NCBI GenBank assembly: GCA_045656625.1
Contig: JAZORL010000053.1
Span: forward strand, 1 to 47,070
Source: Scatosoma sp045656625
GTDB taxonomy: Bacteria > Bacillota > Clostridia > Christensenellales > Borkfalkiaceae
DNA: 47,070 nucleotides
Reading direction: 5' to 3'
Shown: one piece after another, positions 27,574-35,751 of the stretch
Layout of the letters: each line of letters begins with the position of its first letter
Position numbering within the stretch: the stretch's first letter is position 1
The notes under the pieces: generated by a model
Database searches by the model: none
What the model saw: only the letters and a program-made list of their open reading frames with translations
What the model was told of the DNA's origin: nothing
Position numbers and translations under genes: made by a program

Positions 27574-28272
27574 TTACTCTTTTGAGTTCACAATCGTCTC
27601 TAAAATTTCACAGCCGGGCTTACCGCCCTTTACGCCTTCTACCATCACCAAATACGGTTTCGACTCGTACCTGCCCCCCACGAATTGAATTTTTTTCACT
27701 TCGATATTCGCTTCTTTTAAGTGATAACACACCTCGGGAAGTCTATCCGCGCGATGGAGCATACAAATCCTTCCACCGAATTTCAGCGCAAAGCTCGCCG
27801 CCCTTGCTATCTCTTTTAACGTGAGCGTTAATTCCTTTCGGCATACCGCTTTGTGGTATTCATCGTTATCAAAACCGCTCCCTGCTCGTTCATAGGGCGG
27901 ATTGCAAAGCACAAGTGAGAATTTTTCTCGATATTCTTCCTGAATTTCTTGCAGTTTGCAATTTTCGACCGTGAAATTCTCAAAGCCGTTATATTGCGCC
28001 GTTTTTATCGACAGCTCCGCCAGCTCCTTTTGCATTTCAAAGAGGGTAAACTCCAATCCGTCCACCTGCTTATTCAATGCATAAAAATGGAAGGCAACAA
28101 TTCCGCTCCCCGAGCAAAAATCCGCAATTTTATCCCGCTTTTTTGCTTTTGCAAACCGAGAAAGGAGTACAGAATCAGACGTAAAACGGTATAATCTCGT
28201 GTCCTGCACGATTTTCAGCCCGTCGATGAGCATATCTTCCAGCACTTCGTATTCGCCGAGTTTTATTTCCAT
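27574..28272 (-). CDS. TrmN6/YabB-like tRNA (adenine-N6) methyltransferase
   Basis: A 232-aa class I SAM methyltransferase. Start chosen at 28,272 (MEIKLGEYE) because AGGAGG lies just upstream; a longer frame has no such site. Features are RFTSDSVLLSRFAKAKKRDKIADFCSG, a SAM motif I (cited only by its core IADFCSGSGIV), then LEFTLFEMQ and the catalytic NPPYERAG for adenine N6. Relatives modify A37 of tRNA1(Val) in E. coli; the substrate here is inferred. Upstream of rsmI in the same operon. Confidence 0.9.
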   Translation of the reverse strand: MEIKLGEYEVLEDMLIDGLKIVQDTRLYRFTSDSVLLSRFAKAKKRDKIADFCSGSGIVAFHFYALNKQVDGLEFTLFEMQKELAELSIKTAQYNGFENFTVENCKLQEIQEEYREKFSLVLCNPPYERAGSGFDNDEYHKAVCRKELTLTLKEIARAASFALKFGGRICMLHRADRLPEVCYHLKEANIEVKKIQFVGGRYESKPYLVMVEGVKGGKPGCEILETIVNSKE

Positions 28273-28328
28273 AGCGCCCCTCCTTTCGTTGATTTCCCGT
28301 ATAGTATAGCAGTTTTTCCTTAAAAAGT

Positions 28329-28356
28329 CAATAGTGCGCACTCTTTTAGCATACTT
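28329..28356 (+). promoter_or_regulatory. Possible forespore (sigma-G-like) promoter of the ger operon
   Basis: CAATA (28,329-28,333), 16-bp spacer, CATACTT (28,350-28,356), 28 bp before the gerA start. It matches the sigma-G pattern (GHATR - 16/18 - CATAMTA) imperfectly. Germination receptors are normally sigma-G genes. Confidence 0.35.
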
Positions 28357-28383
28357 TTTCCTAAAAACAACCAAGCTGTTTTC

Positions 28384-29847
28384 GTGAACACTCTATCCAA
28401 AACCTTATCTAAAAATGTAACGGAGCTTAAAAAACTACTCCCTTCCGAAGATATTTTAACGTATTCTTTTATCTCGCAAGACGGCGTTTCCTGCGCAATC
28501 ATCTACGCGGACGGGATTGTGAATAAACAGCTTTTAGGCGACCTTGTCGCCCGACCACTCTCTCGCCTTTCTCTTAAAAATGAGGGGGGCAGAGTTGCGT
28601 TGAATGCGGATTTTCTCGAAAAAACACTTCTTTTTCCCGAATTAAAAACCGTAGATGACTTTCAAAACACCATTAAGGAAATTTTAGACGGAAATAGTCT
28701 TTTGCTCGTAGACAGCGTGCCAACGGGATTCATCGTCGGCGCAAAGCTTTTGCCCAATCGCACAGTGACGGAACCACCGACGGACGTTGCCATCAAAGGC
28801 CCGAGAGAGGGGTTTATCGAGGACGTAAAAACGAATATGTCCCTCGTTCGAAAACGGCTAAAATCTCCCGATTTGCGTTTTGAAACGTTGCGAGTCGGAA
28901 AAAGGTCGGATACCGCCGTCACCCTTTGTTATCTTGCCGGTACAAGCAACGAGGATGTTATAGCTGAGATTAAGCAAAAAATCCAAAAAATCGACGTGGA
29001 TCATATCCCCGATTCTTCCTATATTTCCGCCCTCATTTCCCCTCGCAAGCATTCTCTTTTTCATTCGCTCGGTTCTACGGAAAAACCGGATATTTTTTGT
29101 GCTAAAATTACGGAAGGCAGGGTGGGTATTTTGGTTGATGGCTCACCCATCGCACTCACCGCCCCCTATCTTTTAACGGAAGGCTTACAAAGCAGCGAGG
29201 ACTATTTCCATTCACCCTTTGTATCCACCACCTTTCGGTTTTTGCGCCTACTGGCGCTATTCGTCGCAATCCTTTTGCCCGCATTTTACGTTTCGGCACA
29301 GCTTTTCAAAATGCAGCTTTTGCCGCTCGGGCTTATGCTAACGATTGCAAGCAGCGTACGAGAACTCCCTCTTTCGCCAAACTTGGAAATGTTCGTCGTT
29401 CTATTTTTGCTCGAAGTACTCAAAGAGGCAAGTGTGCGAATGCCAAAATACGTGGGTATGTCCCTTTCCGTCGTAGGGGCGTTGGTGCTTGGTGAAACGG
29501 CAGTTTCCGCAGGGTTTTTATCCACTCCGGCAATTATCATCGTCGCCTTTTCAGGGATTTGCCTTTACACCGTTCCCAATTTTGTGGAAACGGGCGGCGT
29601 TCTTCGTTGGCTTTTTCTTCTCGTTGCTGGAAGTATCGGGCCTTTTGGAATCGTGCTTTTATTGACTTTTTTATTATATTACCTTATCACAACAGAGGGC
29701 TTCGGAACACCCCTTCTTGCCCCTTTTTCCCCTCTTCTTTCCCACGACTTGCGTGATACTATCGTAAAATATGACTTATCAAACTTAAAATCACGTCCAC
29801 TCTCTCTTGCCTCTAAAAACAAGGTCCGTTTGCGTGAAAATAAGTAA
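28384..29847 (+). CDS. gerA: Spore germination protein GerA (receptor A subunit)
   Basis: A 487-aa GerA/SpoVAF-family A subunit of a nutrient germinant receptor in the spore inner membrane. The soluble N-terminal domain (about 1-270) has DGVSCAIIYADGIVNKQLLGDLV and GFIVGAKLLPNRTVTEPPTD with ...GPREGFIEDVKTNMSLVRKRL, the family's hallmark region (near 125-160). Membrane segments cluster at about 285-450, with LREASVRMP-like text (LKEASVRMPKYVG) between them. The start is GTG at 28,384 without a clear ribosome site, so it is uncertain. The B and C subunit genes follow. Confidence 0.93.
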   Translation: MNTLSKTLSKNVTELKKLLPSEDILTYSFISQDGVSCAIIYADGIVNKQLLGDLVARPLSRLSLKNEGGRVALNADFLEKTLLFPELKTVDDFQNTIKEILDGNSLLLVDSVPTGFIVGAKLLPNRTVTEPPTDVAIKGPREGFIEDVKTNMSLVRKRLKSPDLRFETLRVGKRSDTAVTLCYLAGTSNEDVIAEIKQKIQKIDVDHIPDSSYISALISPRKHSLFHSLGSTEKPDIFCAKITEGRVGILVDGSPIALTAPYLLTEGLQSSEDYFHSPFVSTTFRFLRLLALFVAILLPAFYVSAQLFKMQLLPLGLMLTIASSVRELPLSPNLEMFVVLFLLEVLKEASVRMPKYVGMSLSVVGALVLGETAVSAGFLSTPAIIIVAFSGICLYTVPNFVETGGVLRWLFLLVAGSIGPFGIVLLLTFLLYYLITTEGFGTPLLAPFSPLLSHDLRDTIVKYDLSNLKSRPLSLASKNKVRLRENK

Positions 29848-29896
29848 ATCGGCATACCATGTACGCGTTGAAAATATATTTTGAAGGAATTTTACC

Positions 29897-31030
29897 ATGA
29901 TTTTAGCTCAAAACAAACCGAATAATCATCAAATTTATGCACGGCAAATTGCTTTTGTTGCCGCTTTTTTGCTCCCTGCTTCTAAATTTTTGGAAGTTCC
30001 TTCCATTCTTGCACGTTTTACCGCAGGCGATCTTTTATTTCCTGCGCTTTTACATTTTCTCGTGCAATCCCTTGTCTTGCTTGCCATTTTATATGCGGCT
30101 TCACAATCGGAAAAAACACTCAGTGAAAGACTGCAAGACACGTTTGGAAAAGGGGCGATTTTCTTTTACGCAATCTTCGCGCTCTATTTTCTCTATGCGG
30201 CGGCATTACCCCTTTTAGATATGGAAAAATACGTTTACGCCGCTTTTTTTGATACTGCGCCCACTACTTTTTCTTTCGGCGCATTCTTTCTTGTCAGCGC
30301 CTACGTTTGCACAAAAGGCATCAAGGCGATTGGTAGAAGTGCCGACCTTTGTTTGTTTTTGTTCCTACTCCCCTTCCTTGCACTAATCGTGATGTCGTTT
30401 ACGGGTGCGGATTTTTCCAATTTACTCCCCTTTTTCGGAGAGGATCTACACCAAAGTAAGCTCGCTTTCCACTATACCGCACCGCATTTTTCCGATGCAG
30501 TTCTTCTCTTGCCGTTAATTTTTAACCTTCGTTATCAAAAGGGTGACGGCAAAAAAATAATAACGGGATATGGGGTCGGTGCATTGTTTACCCTGCTTTT
30601 TCTTGCCGTGTTTTATGCAGTTTTTTCGTCGCTTGCACCCAGAGAGCATTACGCCTTTTCCAAAATTGCGCAGTATTTTCCCGCTCTTAAAATTGTGGGA
30701 AGAATCGATTTGATTTTCATTTATCTTTTGTCAATTGTGTTGATTCTCTACACCTGCCTTCCTTTACAATATTCCACCCTTTTACTCAGCAAGACCTTAA
30801 ATCTACCTAAAAAGACCATAGTTTCCGCTATTTTGAACTTTTCCCTCTTCCTTTTCGCTTTGTTTTTTAATCGGCATTATAACCTTTTTTACCACTTTAT
30901 TTCACGTGAAACATTTTTTGTTTTTTTCTTAATTGCGGACATGCTACCCTTGTTTTTACTTTTCTTACCAAAAAATAAGGAAAAAGTCACCAAAAATAAA
31001 CGAAAAATAAAGGAGTCCGTCGATGCATAA
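29897..31030 (+). CDS. gerB: Spore germination permease GerB (receptor B subunit)
   Basis: A 377-aa polytopic membrane protein of the spore-permease (amino acid/polyamine transporter) family, the germinant-binding B subunit. About ten hydrophobic segments span the whole length, and the opening QIYARQIAFVAAFLLPASKFLEVPS is typical of the first family helix region. AAGGA lies upstream of the ATG. It overlaps the next gene by 8 nt. The 49-bp gap after gerA holds one copy of a dispersed sequence motif (GGCATACCATGTACGCGTTG). Confidence 0.9.
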   Translation: MILAQNKPNNHQIYARQIAFVAAFLLPASKFLEVPSILARFTAGDLLFPALLHFLVQSLVLLAILYAASQSEKTLSERLQDTFGKGAIFFYAIFALYFLYAAALPLLDMEKYVYAAFFDTAPTTFSFGAFFLVSAYVCTKGIKAIGRSADLCLFLFLLPFLALIVMSFTGADFSNLLPFFGEDLHQSKLAFHYTAPHFSDAVLLLPLIFNLRYQKGDGKKIITGYGVGALFTLLFLAVFYAVFSSLAPREHYAFSKIAQYFPALKIVGRIDLIFIYLLSIVLILYTCLPLQYSTLLLSKTLNLPKKTIVSAILNFSLFLFALFFNRHYNLFYHFISRETFFVFFLIADMLPLFLLFLPKNKEKVTKNKRKIKESVDA

Positions 31031-32318
31031 AGCGCACGTCAAAAATACTATTCGATATTATATCGTGATTATTGCCCTACTTGTATTTTTGTTCTTTTCA
31101 AACGATTTTGGCTTGCTTGACGTACAAAAGACGGCGATTATTACGGCGGCAGGAATCGATCGAGAGGGTGATACGTTTATCGTGACCTCTCAGCTTGCCA
31201 TTCCACAATCTTCCAGCCAAGGCAAGCAAACCCAATCAGTGCAAATTGTCAGCCGTGGAAAAACGATTGCAGACGCATTCGACCAAATCAACGCAAAAAC
31301 AGGTTGGTATCCAAAGCTCGTCTTTTGTAATTTGATTGTGCTCGGGGAAGAAACAACGAAATACAACGTTTTTGATGCCCTTGACTTCTTCCTTTTAGAC
31401 GAGTATCTTTCCGACGATTGCCTTGTCGCAACCTGCGACGGACTCGCCAAAGACCTTCTCAACACCCAAGCGCTCGTCGATCCGTCCTCTTCTGTTGCAA
31501 TCAGCAAAGTTCTTTCTGCACACGCTATGCGCGTCGGCTCAACCCTGCCCGTGTCCCTGCGTGAATTTGCCAGCGGATATTTTTCGGATAGCTCCGCAGG
31601 CTACTTGCCCATTCTTAAAACGGAGCCGCAACAAGAAAAGATCGGGCAAAAGGGCGACACACCGCAATCCCCCGATTCCAATTCTTCGCAAAACAGTAAA
31701 AACGAGGATTCAGTCGGTCAATCAACAAGCTCCGAGCAAAGTGATTCTTCGAATACACAATCTTCCGAATCCTCCCAAAAGAGTGGCTCCACACAAAACG
31801 AAGAAGACAAACCTGTTTTTTCCGCAAGTGAAACGGCTTTATTTTTCAAAGGAAAACGAGTAGGAAAGCTTAATGCGGACGAATCTTTTGCATTTAGCGC
31901 AGTCAAAAACAAACTCCGCCTCGCCCCCTATTCCGTGGGAAAAGAGGAAAACACCTGTGCTCTGAATATTAAAAACAACACCGTGAAGGTACGTTTGAAG
32001 GTAGGGAAGGACGGCCATGCACAGCTACAAATCAGGCTTTCCCTCACGGCAGGTTTACTCGATTACTCCAAAGCACTGCCCTTAGAGGAAGGCGCGGATA
32101 TGGGCGACGTGCCAAGCGGAGTTTTTGCTGCCGCAGAAAAAAAGCTCGCAGGGGACGTGCTTTCAGCCTATGAAAAATGTCGTAGCTGCCGTTGTGATCT
32201 TTTTGGTGCACGGGATTTACTCATTAAATACGAAAACCGCAGTCTGCACCGCTTTGCCAATACACTTTTGGAAAATACCACCGCCACGATAAACGTGCAT
32301 TTCAAAAACGTACGTTAG
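31023..32318 (+). CDS. gerC: Spore germination protein GerC (receptor C subunit), no lipobox
   Basis: A 431-aa Ger(x)C-family subunit. Residues about 10-28 form one hydrophobic segment, then LLDVQKTAIITAAGIDREGD, where the family usually has a lipobox cysteine followed by W-D. There is no cysteine, so the protein is probably held by an uncleaved anchor. Later family features include FDQINAKTGWYPKLVFCNLIVLGEE and the C-terminal AYEKCRSCRCDLFGARDLL. A Ser/Gln/Asn-rich low-complexity insert occupies about 208-262. Last gene of the ger operon; it runs into a DnaA-box-rich gap. Confidence 0.88.
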   Translation: MHKAHVKNTIRYYIVIIALLVFLFFSNDFGLLDVQKTAIITAAGIDREGDTFIVTSQLAIPQSSSQGKQTQSVQIVSRGKTIADAFDQINAKTGWYPKLVFCNLIVLGEETTKYNVFDALDFFLLDEYLSDDCLVATCDGLAKDLLNTQALVDPSSSVAISKVLSAHAMRVGSTLPVSLREFASGYFSDSSAGYLPILKTEPQQEKIGQKGDTPQSPDSNSSQNSKNEDSVGQSTSSEQSDSSNTQSSESSQKSGSTQNEEDKPVFSASETALFFKGKRVGKLNADESFAFSAVKNKLRLAPYSVGKEENTCALNIKNNTVKVRLKVGKDGHAQLQIRLSLTAGLLDYSKALPLEEGADMGDVPSGVFAAAEKKLAGDVLSAYEKCRSCRCDLFGARDLLIKYENRSLHRFANTLLENTTATINVHFKNVR

Positions 32319-32868
32319 AGCTGAAAAACAAGTTATCCACAAACACTCGTTCAGCTTTTCTATGCCCATACTTTCTATAAAAAATTATCCACATTTTTCA
32401 TTTGTCAAGTTTTGTGGATAAAACGCAAACGCTGTCGAATTTTGTCAAAATATACGATTATAAATTGTCTTATAACCGTCAAATTCGCCATTTTGAGGAT
32501 AACTGTGGATAAATAGGGGGTTGTCCACCGCCAGCTCTTAAAAGTTGTGGATAACTTTTTTGGTTTTTTATAAAAAATATAATTTTTTGCTGTTTTTAAG
32601 ACTTTTTTTGAAAAAATAGGGTGGTTTTGGGGGATAACTACACCAAAATCAGCCTTCCAAAAAACCGCAAACTCTCTCTTTTTTCGTGGATAACTTTTTT
32701 ACTCTTTGTGGAAAAGTGTTATTTTTTATGCAAAAAACTGCTATTTTGTGAGAAAATAACGAATTTATCCACAAACATTCGTTCTTTTTTGGAAAACTCG
32801 AAAAGTTATCCACAGTTATCCACACGATTTTTTTCTTTCATAATTGTATATTCTTATTTTTTGTATGA
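32319..32868. other. Dense DnaA-box cluster, origin-like region
   Basis: Exact TTATCCACA boxes (either strand) occur at 32,333, 32,385, 32,413 (rev), 32,504 (rev), 32,546 (rev), 32,765, 32,806 and 32,816, plus CGTGGATAA at 32,685. The region is very AT-rich (notably 32,560-32,610) and has no gene. It lies between the converging ger operon and cvpA. It could be an origin part, a DnaA-titration site or a regulatory cluster. A short ORF crossing it is non-coding. Confidence 0.75.
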
Positions 32869-32897
32869 AAAAACGGCGAGTTTCTCGCCGTTTTTCT
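32869..32897 (-). terminator. Terminator of cvpA
   Basis: AAACGGCGAG / CTCGCCGTTT hairpin with a TTT loop, flanked by A and T runs on both sides; it sits right at the cvpA stop codon. Confidence 0.8.
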
Positions 32898-32898
32898 C

Positions 32899-33606
32899 TT
32901 ATAAAAATAAACCCAAAATCCCCACCAAAGGGTTGTGCTCATATAAAACTTTCACTAAATAAGTATTAGCGAAGTATTCGGATATCGTATCGGAAGGGAA
33001 AAGAGTCAAAATCCCCACAATCACGCTTAAAATTAAGAAGGCTTGCAAAAAACCGACTAGCGCACCGAGCAGGGAGTTAATTCCGTCTAAAATAGGAATA
33101 CTGTCCGCAACTTTCGTGAGTGCTTTACGGAGTATCTTAATTAAAATCTTAATGAGAATGAATACGACAAGCCCACACAAAAGCAAGCAAAGGAGTCTAG
33201 CAACCGTCGAGCCAAGCACCATACCCAGCGTCGTGCCAGGCTCTAACGTTGAATCGGTCGTTTTTAAGATAAGCTTTGCAATAACGGCAGGTAGGTCGGC
33301 GTGTTTCACCGCTTCTTCCGTGCCGATTGCGGAAATATCGACGTCAAAGCCTTTCCAATCGGAAAACCAGTTCGTTAAACTCTTGGCGAGCGCATTTCTT
33401 GCACCGAATAATCCGTCCGTGACGTTCATAAAGGTTTTTGCGAGCGACACCGCCAAAATGAATGCGACAAGCGTCGAAATAAAACCAAAGAAACAATCGA
33501 TAAAACCACGTTTGGCGCACACGATCGTGAATCCTATCACAAATAAAAGCGCAATTCCGTCGGCAATCCAATGTTGCCAAGAGGCCGCGCATAGTCTATA
33601 AAACAT
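32899..33606 (-). CDS. CvpA family membrane protein
   Basis: A 235-aa CvpA-like protein, named for colicin V production; its role in Bacillota is not settled. Membrane segments lie at about 14-30, 33-52, 130-155 and 185-212. Family signatures are IADGIALLFVIGFTIVCAKRG, GFIDCFFGFISTLVAFI and INSLLGALVGFLQAFLIL. It faces the ger operon across the DnaA-box cluster and ends at its own terminator. Confidence 0.88.
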   Translation of the reverse strand: MFYRLCAASWQHWIADGIALLFVIGFTIVCAKRGFIDCFFGFISTLVAFILAVSLAKTFMNVTDGLFGARNALAKSLTNWFSDWKGFDVDISAIGTEEAVKHADLPAVIAKLILKTTDSTLEPGTTLGMVLGSTVARLLCLLLCGLVVFILIKILIKILRKALTKVADSIPILDGINSLLGALVGFLQAFLILSVIVGILTLFPSDTISEYFANTYLVKVLYEHNPLVGILGLFL

Positions 33607-33719
33607 TCTTCCACCCCCGTCTTTATATTATATCTTTTTTCTATCTCTTATAAACACTTTTTAAGTATACCATACTTTTTACTTTTTTTCAATAGTAAAT
33701 AGGAATTTTTCTTTTTACC

Positions 33720-33749
33720 GTTTGTAAAAAGATTTTTCAGGCAATACTT
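33720..33749 (+). promoter_or_regulatory. Possible sigma-F/G promoter of yyaC
   Basis: GTTTG (33,720-33,724), 15-bp spacer, GGCAATACTT (33,740-33,749). The latter fits the sigma-F -10 pattern GgnrAnAnTw at every defined position. A start site would fall near 33,756, two bases before the ATG, so the message would be nearly leaderless. Confidence 0.4.
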
Positions 33750-33757
33750 ATTTCATT

Positions 33758-34399
33758 ATGGAATACTCTTTTCACGTCTTTAATAAACTTGCAGCCGATG
33801 GTGTATCACTCTCTCTTGATCGACTCTTAAAACGAGATTTTCAACGCAAAAACCATAAAAGGATGGGGGCATGTACGAGTTTAACGGAAAAATCAGAATT
33901 TTTTAATGCGCCGCCCGTAATCGTTTGCGTTGGGAGCGACCTTGTGATTGGGGATAGTTTAGGGCCTATCACTGGATCTATGCTGCGCTATAAAACGCAG
34001 GGGTTAAACGTCTTTATCTACGGTACGCTCGCCTCTCCCGTCACCGCAAAGGAAATTAAATATATTCGCACGCTTTTACAAAATTCACACCCTAATAGCC
34101 AAATTGTGACGGTGGATGCCGCTGTTGGGGAAGAAGGGGATATAGGACTTGTCAAACTCACCGATTCACCGTTAAAGCCTGGGGCGGGAGCGCAAAAAAA
34201 GCTCGGCTCTATCGGCGACGTTTCCGCATTGGGAATCGTTGCGGAAAAATCGGTGGCAAACTACGGGCTTTTGAATACCACTCGGTTGAATTTGGTGTAC
34301 ACCATGTCGGAAATTCTTTCCGATGGGATTGCCGCATTGCTTTGGAATCGCTGTTCAAAAAGCTATAACGTGCAAAAAAGTGTTGACATTTCTCATTAA
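33758..34399 (+). CDS. yyaC: YyaC-family spore protease-like protein (DUF1256)
   Basis: A 213-aa protein of the YyaC/DUF1256 group, related in fold to the GPR protease but of unproven activity. The domain starts near residue 50: PPVIVCVGSDLVIGDSLGPITGSML, then VFIYGTLASPVTAKEI, VTVDAAVGEEGDIGLVKL and LKPGAGAQKKLGSIGDVSALGIV. There is no Shine-Dalgarno before the first ATG; another ATG at codon 36 is possible. In B. subtilis yyaC also lies near the chromosome origin, in keeping with this neighbourhood. Confidence 0.9.
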   Translation: MEYSFHVFNKLAADGVSLSLDRLLKRDFQRKNHKRMGACTSLTEKSEFFNAPPVIVCVGSDLVIGDSLGPITGSMLRYKTQGLNVFIYGTLASPVTAKEIKYIRTLLQNSHPNSQIVTVDAAVGEEGDIGLVKLTDSPLKPGAGAQKKLGSIGDVSALGIVAEKSVANYGLLNTTRLNLVYTMSEILSDGIAALLWNRCSKSYNVQKSVDISH

Positions 34400-34412
34400 A
34401 AAGTGTTATAAT
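34383..34412 (+). promoter_or_regulatory. Consensus sigma-A promoter for queT
   Basis: TTGACA (34,383-34,388), 18-bp spacer, TATAAT (34,407-34,412). The -35 box lies inside the last codons of yyaC. Both hexamers are perfect consensus. Confidence 0.85.
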
Positions 34413-34419
34413 ACTATTC

Positions 34420-34489
34420 GTTGGGAAGGTTTTCGGAAAACACTTCCTGTGTCGATAATTCGACGAATAAAAAAACCGAGGTACAATTT
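34420..34489 (+). promoter_or_regulatory. Structured leader before queT, possible preQ1-type control
   Basis: About 70 nt of leader form two hairpins: GGAAG-GTTTT-CGG-AAAAC-A-CTTCC and GTCGA-TAAT-TCGAC. An A-rich stretch (AATAAAAAAACC) and the GAGG ribosome site follow. queT leaders often carry preQ1 riboswitches, but I could not fit the preQ1-I consensus; classes II and III were not tested. Confidence 0.35.
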
Positions 34490-35020
34490 ATGAAAAACGT
34501 CTCTATGACCAAGCGACTTTGCCGCGCGGGGATTATCGCTGCGCTTTACGTCGCATTCACTTATGCTTTTATGCCCTTTGCCTTCGGCCCTTTTCAAATC
34601 CGCCCGGCAGAGGCGCTTTGTATTTTACCGCTTTTTTACATAGAAGCTGTGCCTGCTCTTTACGTGGGTTGTATGATTTCAAATTTGGCGTCGCCTTATT
34701 TCTTTTACGACGTAATCATCGGTTCATTTGTCACCCTGCTTGCCGCACTCATCACGTACATGGTAGGCAGATTTATAAAAAATGAACCATTAAAGCTTGG
34801 ATTCGGCGGTATTTTTCCCGTGCTTTTTAATGCGTTATTTATTCCCCTTATTATCGTATTTCTTTGCGGTGGAGCGGACGGATATTCGAGTGCGTGGACA
34901 GCGTATTTCGCCTTTGCAGGCTCGCTTTTCTTAACGGAAGCCGTGTGGGTGTATGCGCTTGGCACGCCTTTATATTTCTCATTGCGCCGCATTCGAAAAA
35001 ATATACGATTTTTACAGTAG
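34490..35020 (+). CDS. queT: QueT family queuosine-precursor transporter (ECF S component)
   Basis: A 177-aa membrane protein of the QueT family, the substrate-binding S component of an ECF transporter for queuosine precursors. The start at 34,490 (MKNVSMTKRLCRAGIIAALY) has a CGAGGT ribosome site. Features are AALYVAFTYAFMPFAFGPFQIRPAEALCILP (the hallmark FGPFQIRPAEAL), then AVPALYVGCMISNLASPYFFYD. Six or so hydrophobic segments. No ECF A/T genes lie nearby, so it would share a general energising module. Confidence 0.92.
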   Translation: MKNVSMTKRLCRAGIIAALYVAFTYAFMPFAFGPFQIRPAEALCILPLFYIEAVPALYVGCMISNLASPYFFYDVIIGSFVTLLAALITYMVGRFIKNEPLKLGFGGIFPVLFNALFIPLIIVFLCGGADGYSSAWTAYFAFAGSLFLTEAVWVYALGTPLYFSLRRIRKNIRFLQ

Positions 35021-35040
35021 AATAAAAGTTATACATAAAA

Positions 35041-35073
35041 AAAAGAACAACGATTTTTTCGTTGTTCTTTTTT
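35041..35073. terminator. Bidirectional terminator between queT and the DUF pair
   Basis: AAAAGAACAACGA / TCGTTGTTCTTTT hairpin with A and T runs on both sides, between converging genes. Confidence 0.85.
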
Positions 35074-35082
35074 TATAAGCTC

Positions 35083-35415
35083 TTAAAAATTGTTTAATTT
35101 TCCAAAGATTTCTTGAATTTTTTCTTCAGGTAAAATAGCCGCCATGCCATTTCCATGCCATCTTACGTCATCATCACAGCTACATAACATTGATTTAAAC
35201 CAGCCTGCTGTTTTTTGCCCGTATTGAAAATTTACAACGGCGTTCCCGCCCAATCTCAAGGTTTTTTCTACAAATTGATCCTTTACACAATCAAGCGTTT
35301 GAGATTGCGAGTTAAACGTAAAGCTTTTCTCAAAAGTGATTGGGGATAAAACTCTTGCCGTAGGTTCATAGCCTTCAATAAAAATAATTCCTTTATATAC
35401 CGATGTGTATGCCAT
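35083..35415 (-). CDS. Unknown 110-aa protein
   Basis: Start at 35,415 (MAYTSVYKG): its first base is shared with the last base of the upstream stop, so it is coupled to the DUF4177 gene. A central LRLGGNAVVNFQYGQ recalls the YbjQ-like 'GADAVVG' segment of heavy-metal-binding-named families, but the resemblance is short. It ends LPEEKIQEIFGKLNNF. Two adjacent cysteines flank Ser (CSC) near residue 76. I cannot name a function. Confidence 0.7.
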   Translation of the reverse strand: MAYTSVYKGIIFIEGYEPTARVLSPITFEKSFTFNSQSQTLDCVKDQFVEKTLRLGGNAVVNFQYGQKTAGWFKSMLCSCDDDVRWHGNGMAAILPEEKIQEIFGKLNNF

Positions 35416-35609
35416 TAGATATCCCTTTCCAATATAACAATTGCTTCTTCTCTTGTTGCGCTCATAAATCCTGGAATTTCTGCCGTGAACGCTGCTTTGA
35501 CAATCCAACCTTGCTGTGCGTAAGCATTGATTGCCATTTCCAATTTTTGCGGATCAAATTTACCTGAAAACCATTTGTCTTTTTGAGATAAGATTTTATA
35601 CTCTTTCAT
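35415..35609 (-). CDS. DUF4177 domain-containing small protein
   Basis: 64 aa from the ATG at 35,609 (MKEYKILSQKDKWF), chosen for a GGAG site just upstream. The pattern KYKIL...DKW..GKFD..KLE..LN.YA.QGW.V....., here FDPQKLEMAINAYAQQGWIV, ending AIVILERD, is typical of DUF4177. Function unknown. It overlaps the following gene by one base. Confidence 0.85.
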   Translation of the reverse strand: MKEYKILSQKDKWFSGKFDPQKLEMAINAYAQQGWIVKAAFTAEIPGFMSATREEAIVILERDI

Positions 35610-35707
35610 AAACATTCTCCTTTGTGGAAATTTTGTTCTCTTATTATACAATAATTAAAAAAAATTGTCAATATCAATAAACATTTTTTCTTGTTTGAAG
35701 ATAAAAT

Positions 35708-35742
35708 AAAAAAGTTTGATTTTTCACAATCAAACTTTTTTC
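35708..35742 (-). terminator. Terminator of the rpmH-jag operon
   Basis: AAAAAAGTTTGATT / AATCAAACTTTTTT hairpin just past the jag stop, with U-run on the minus strand. Confidence 0.8.
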
Positions 35743-35751
35743 TTTATAAAA

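Noticed and set aside
32621..32962. 113-aa ORF crossing the DnaA-box cluster
   Set aside because: Composition is Phe/Lys/Ser from AT-rich DNA, it runs through DnaA boxes and the cvpA terminator, and no ribosome site exists.
34420..34489. Firm call of a preQ1-I riboswitch
   Set aside because: The P1/L1/A-tail pattern of class I could not be laid over the sequence; kept only as a possible regulatory leader.
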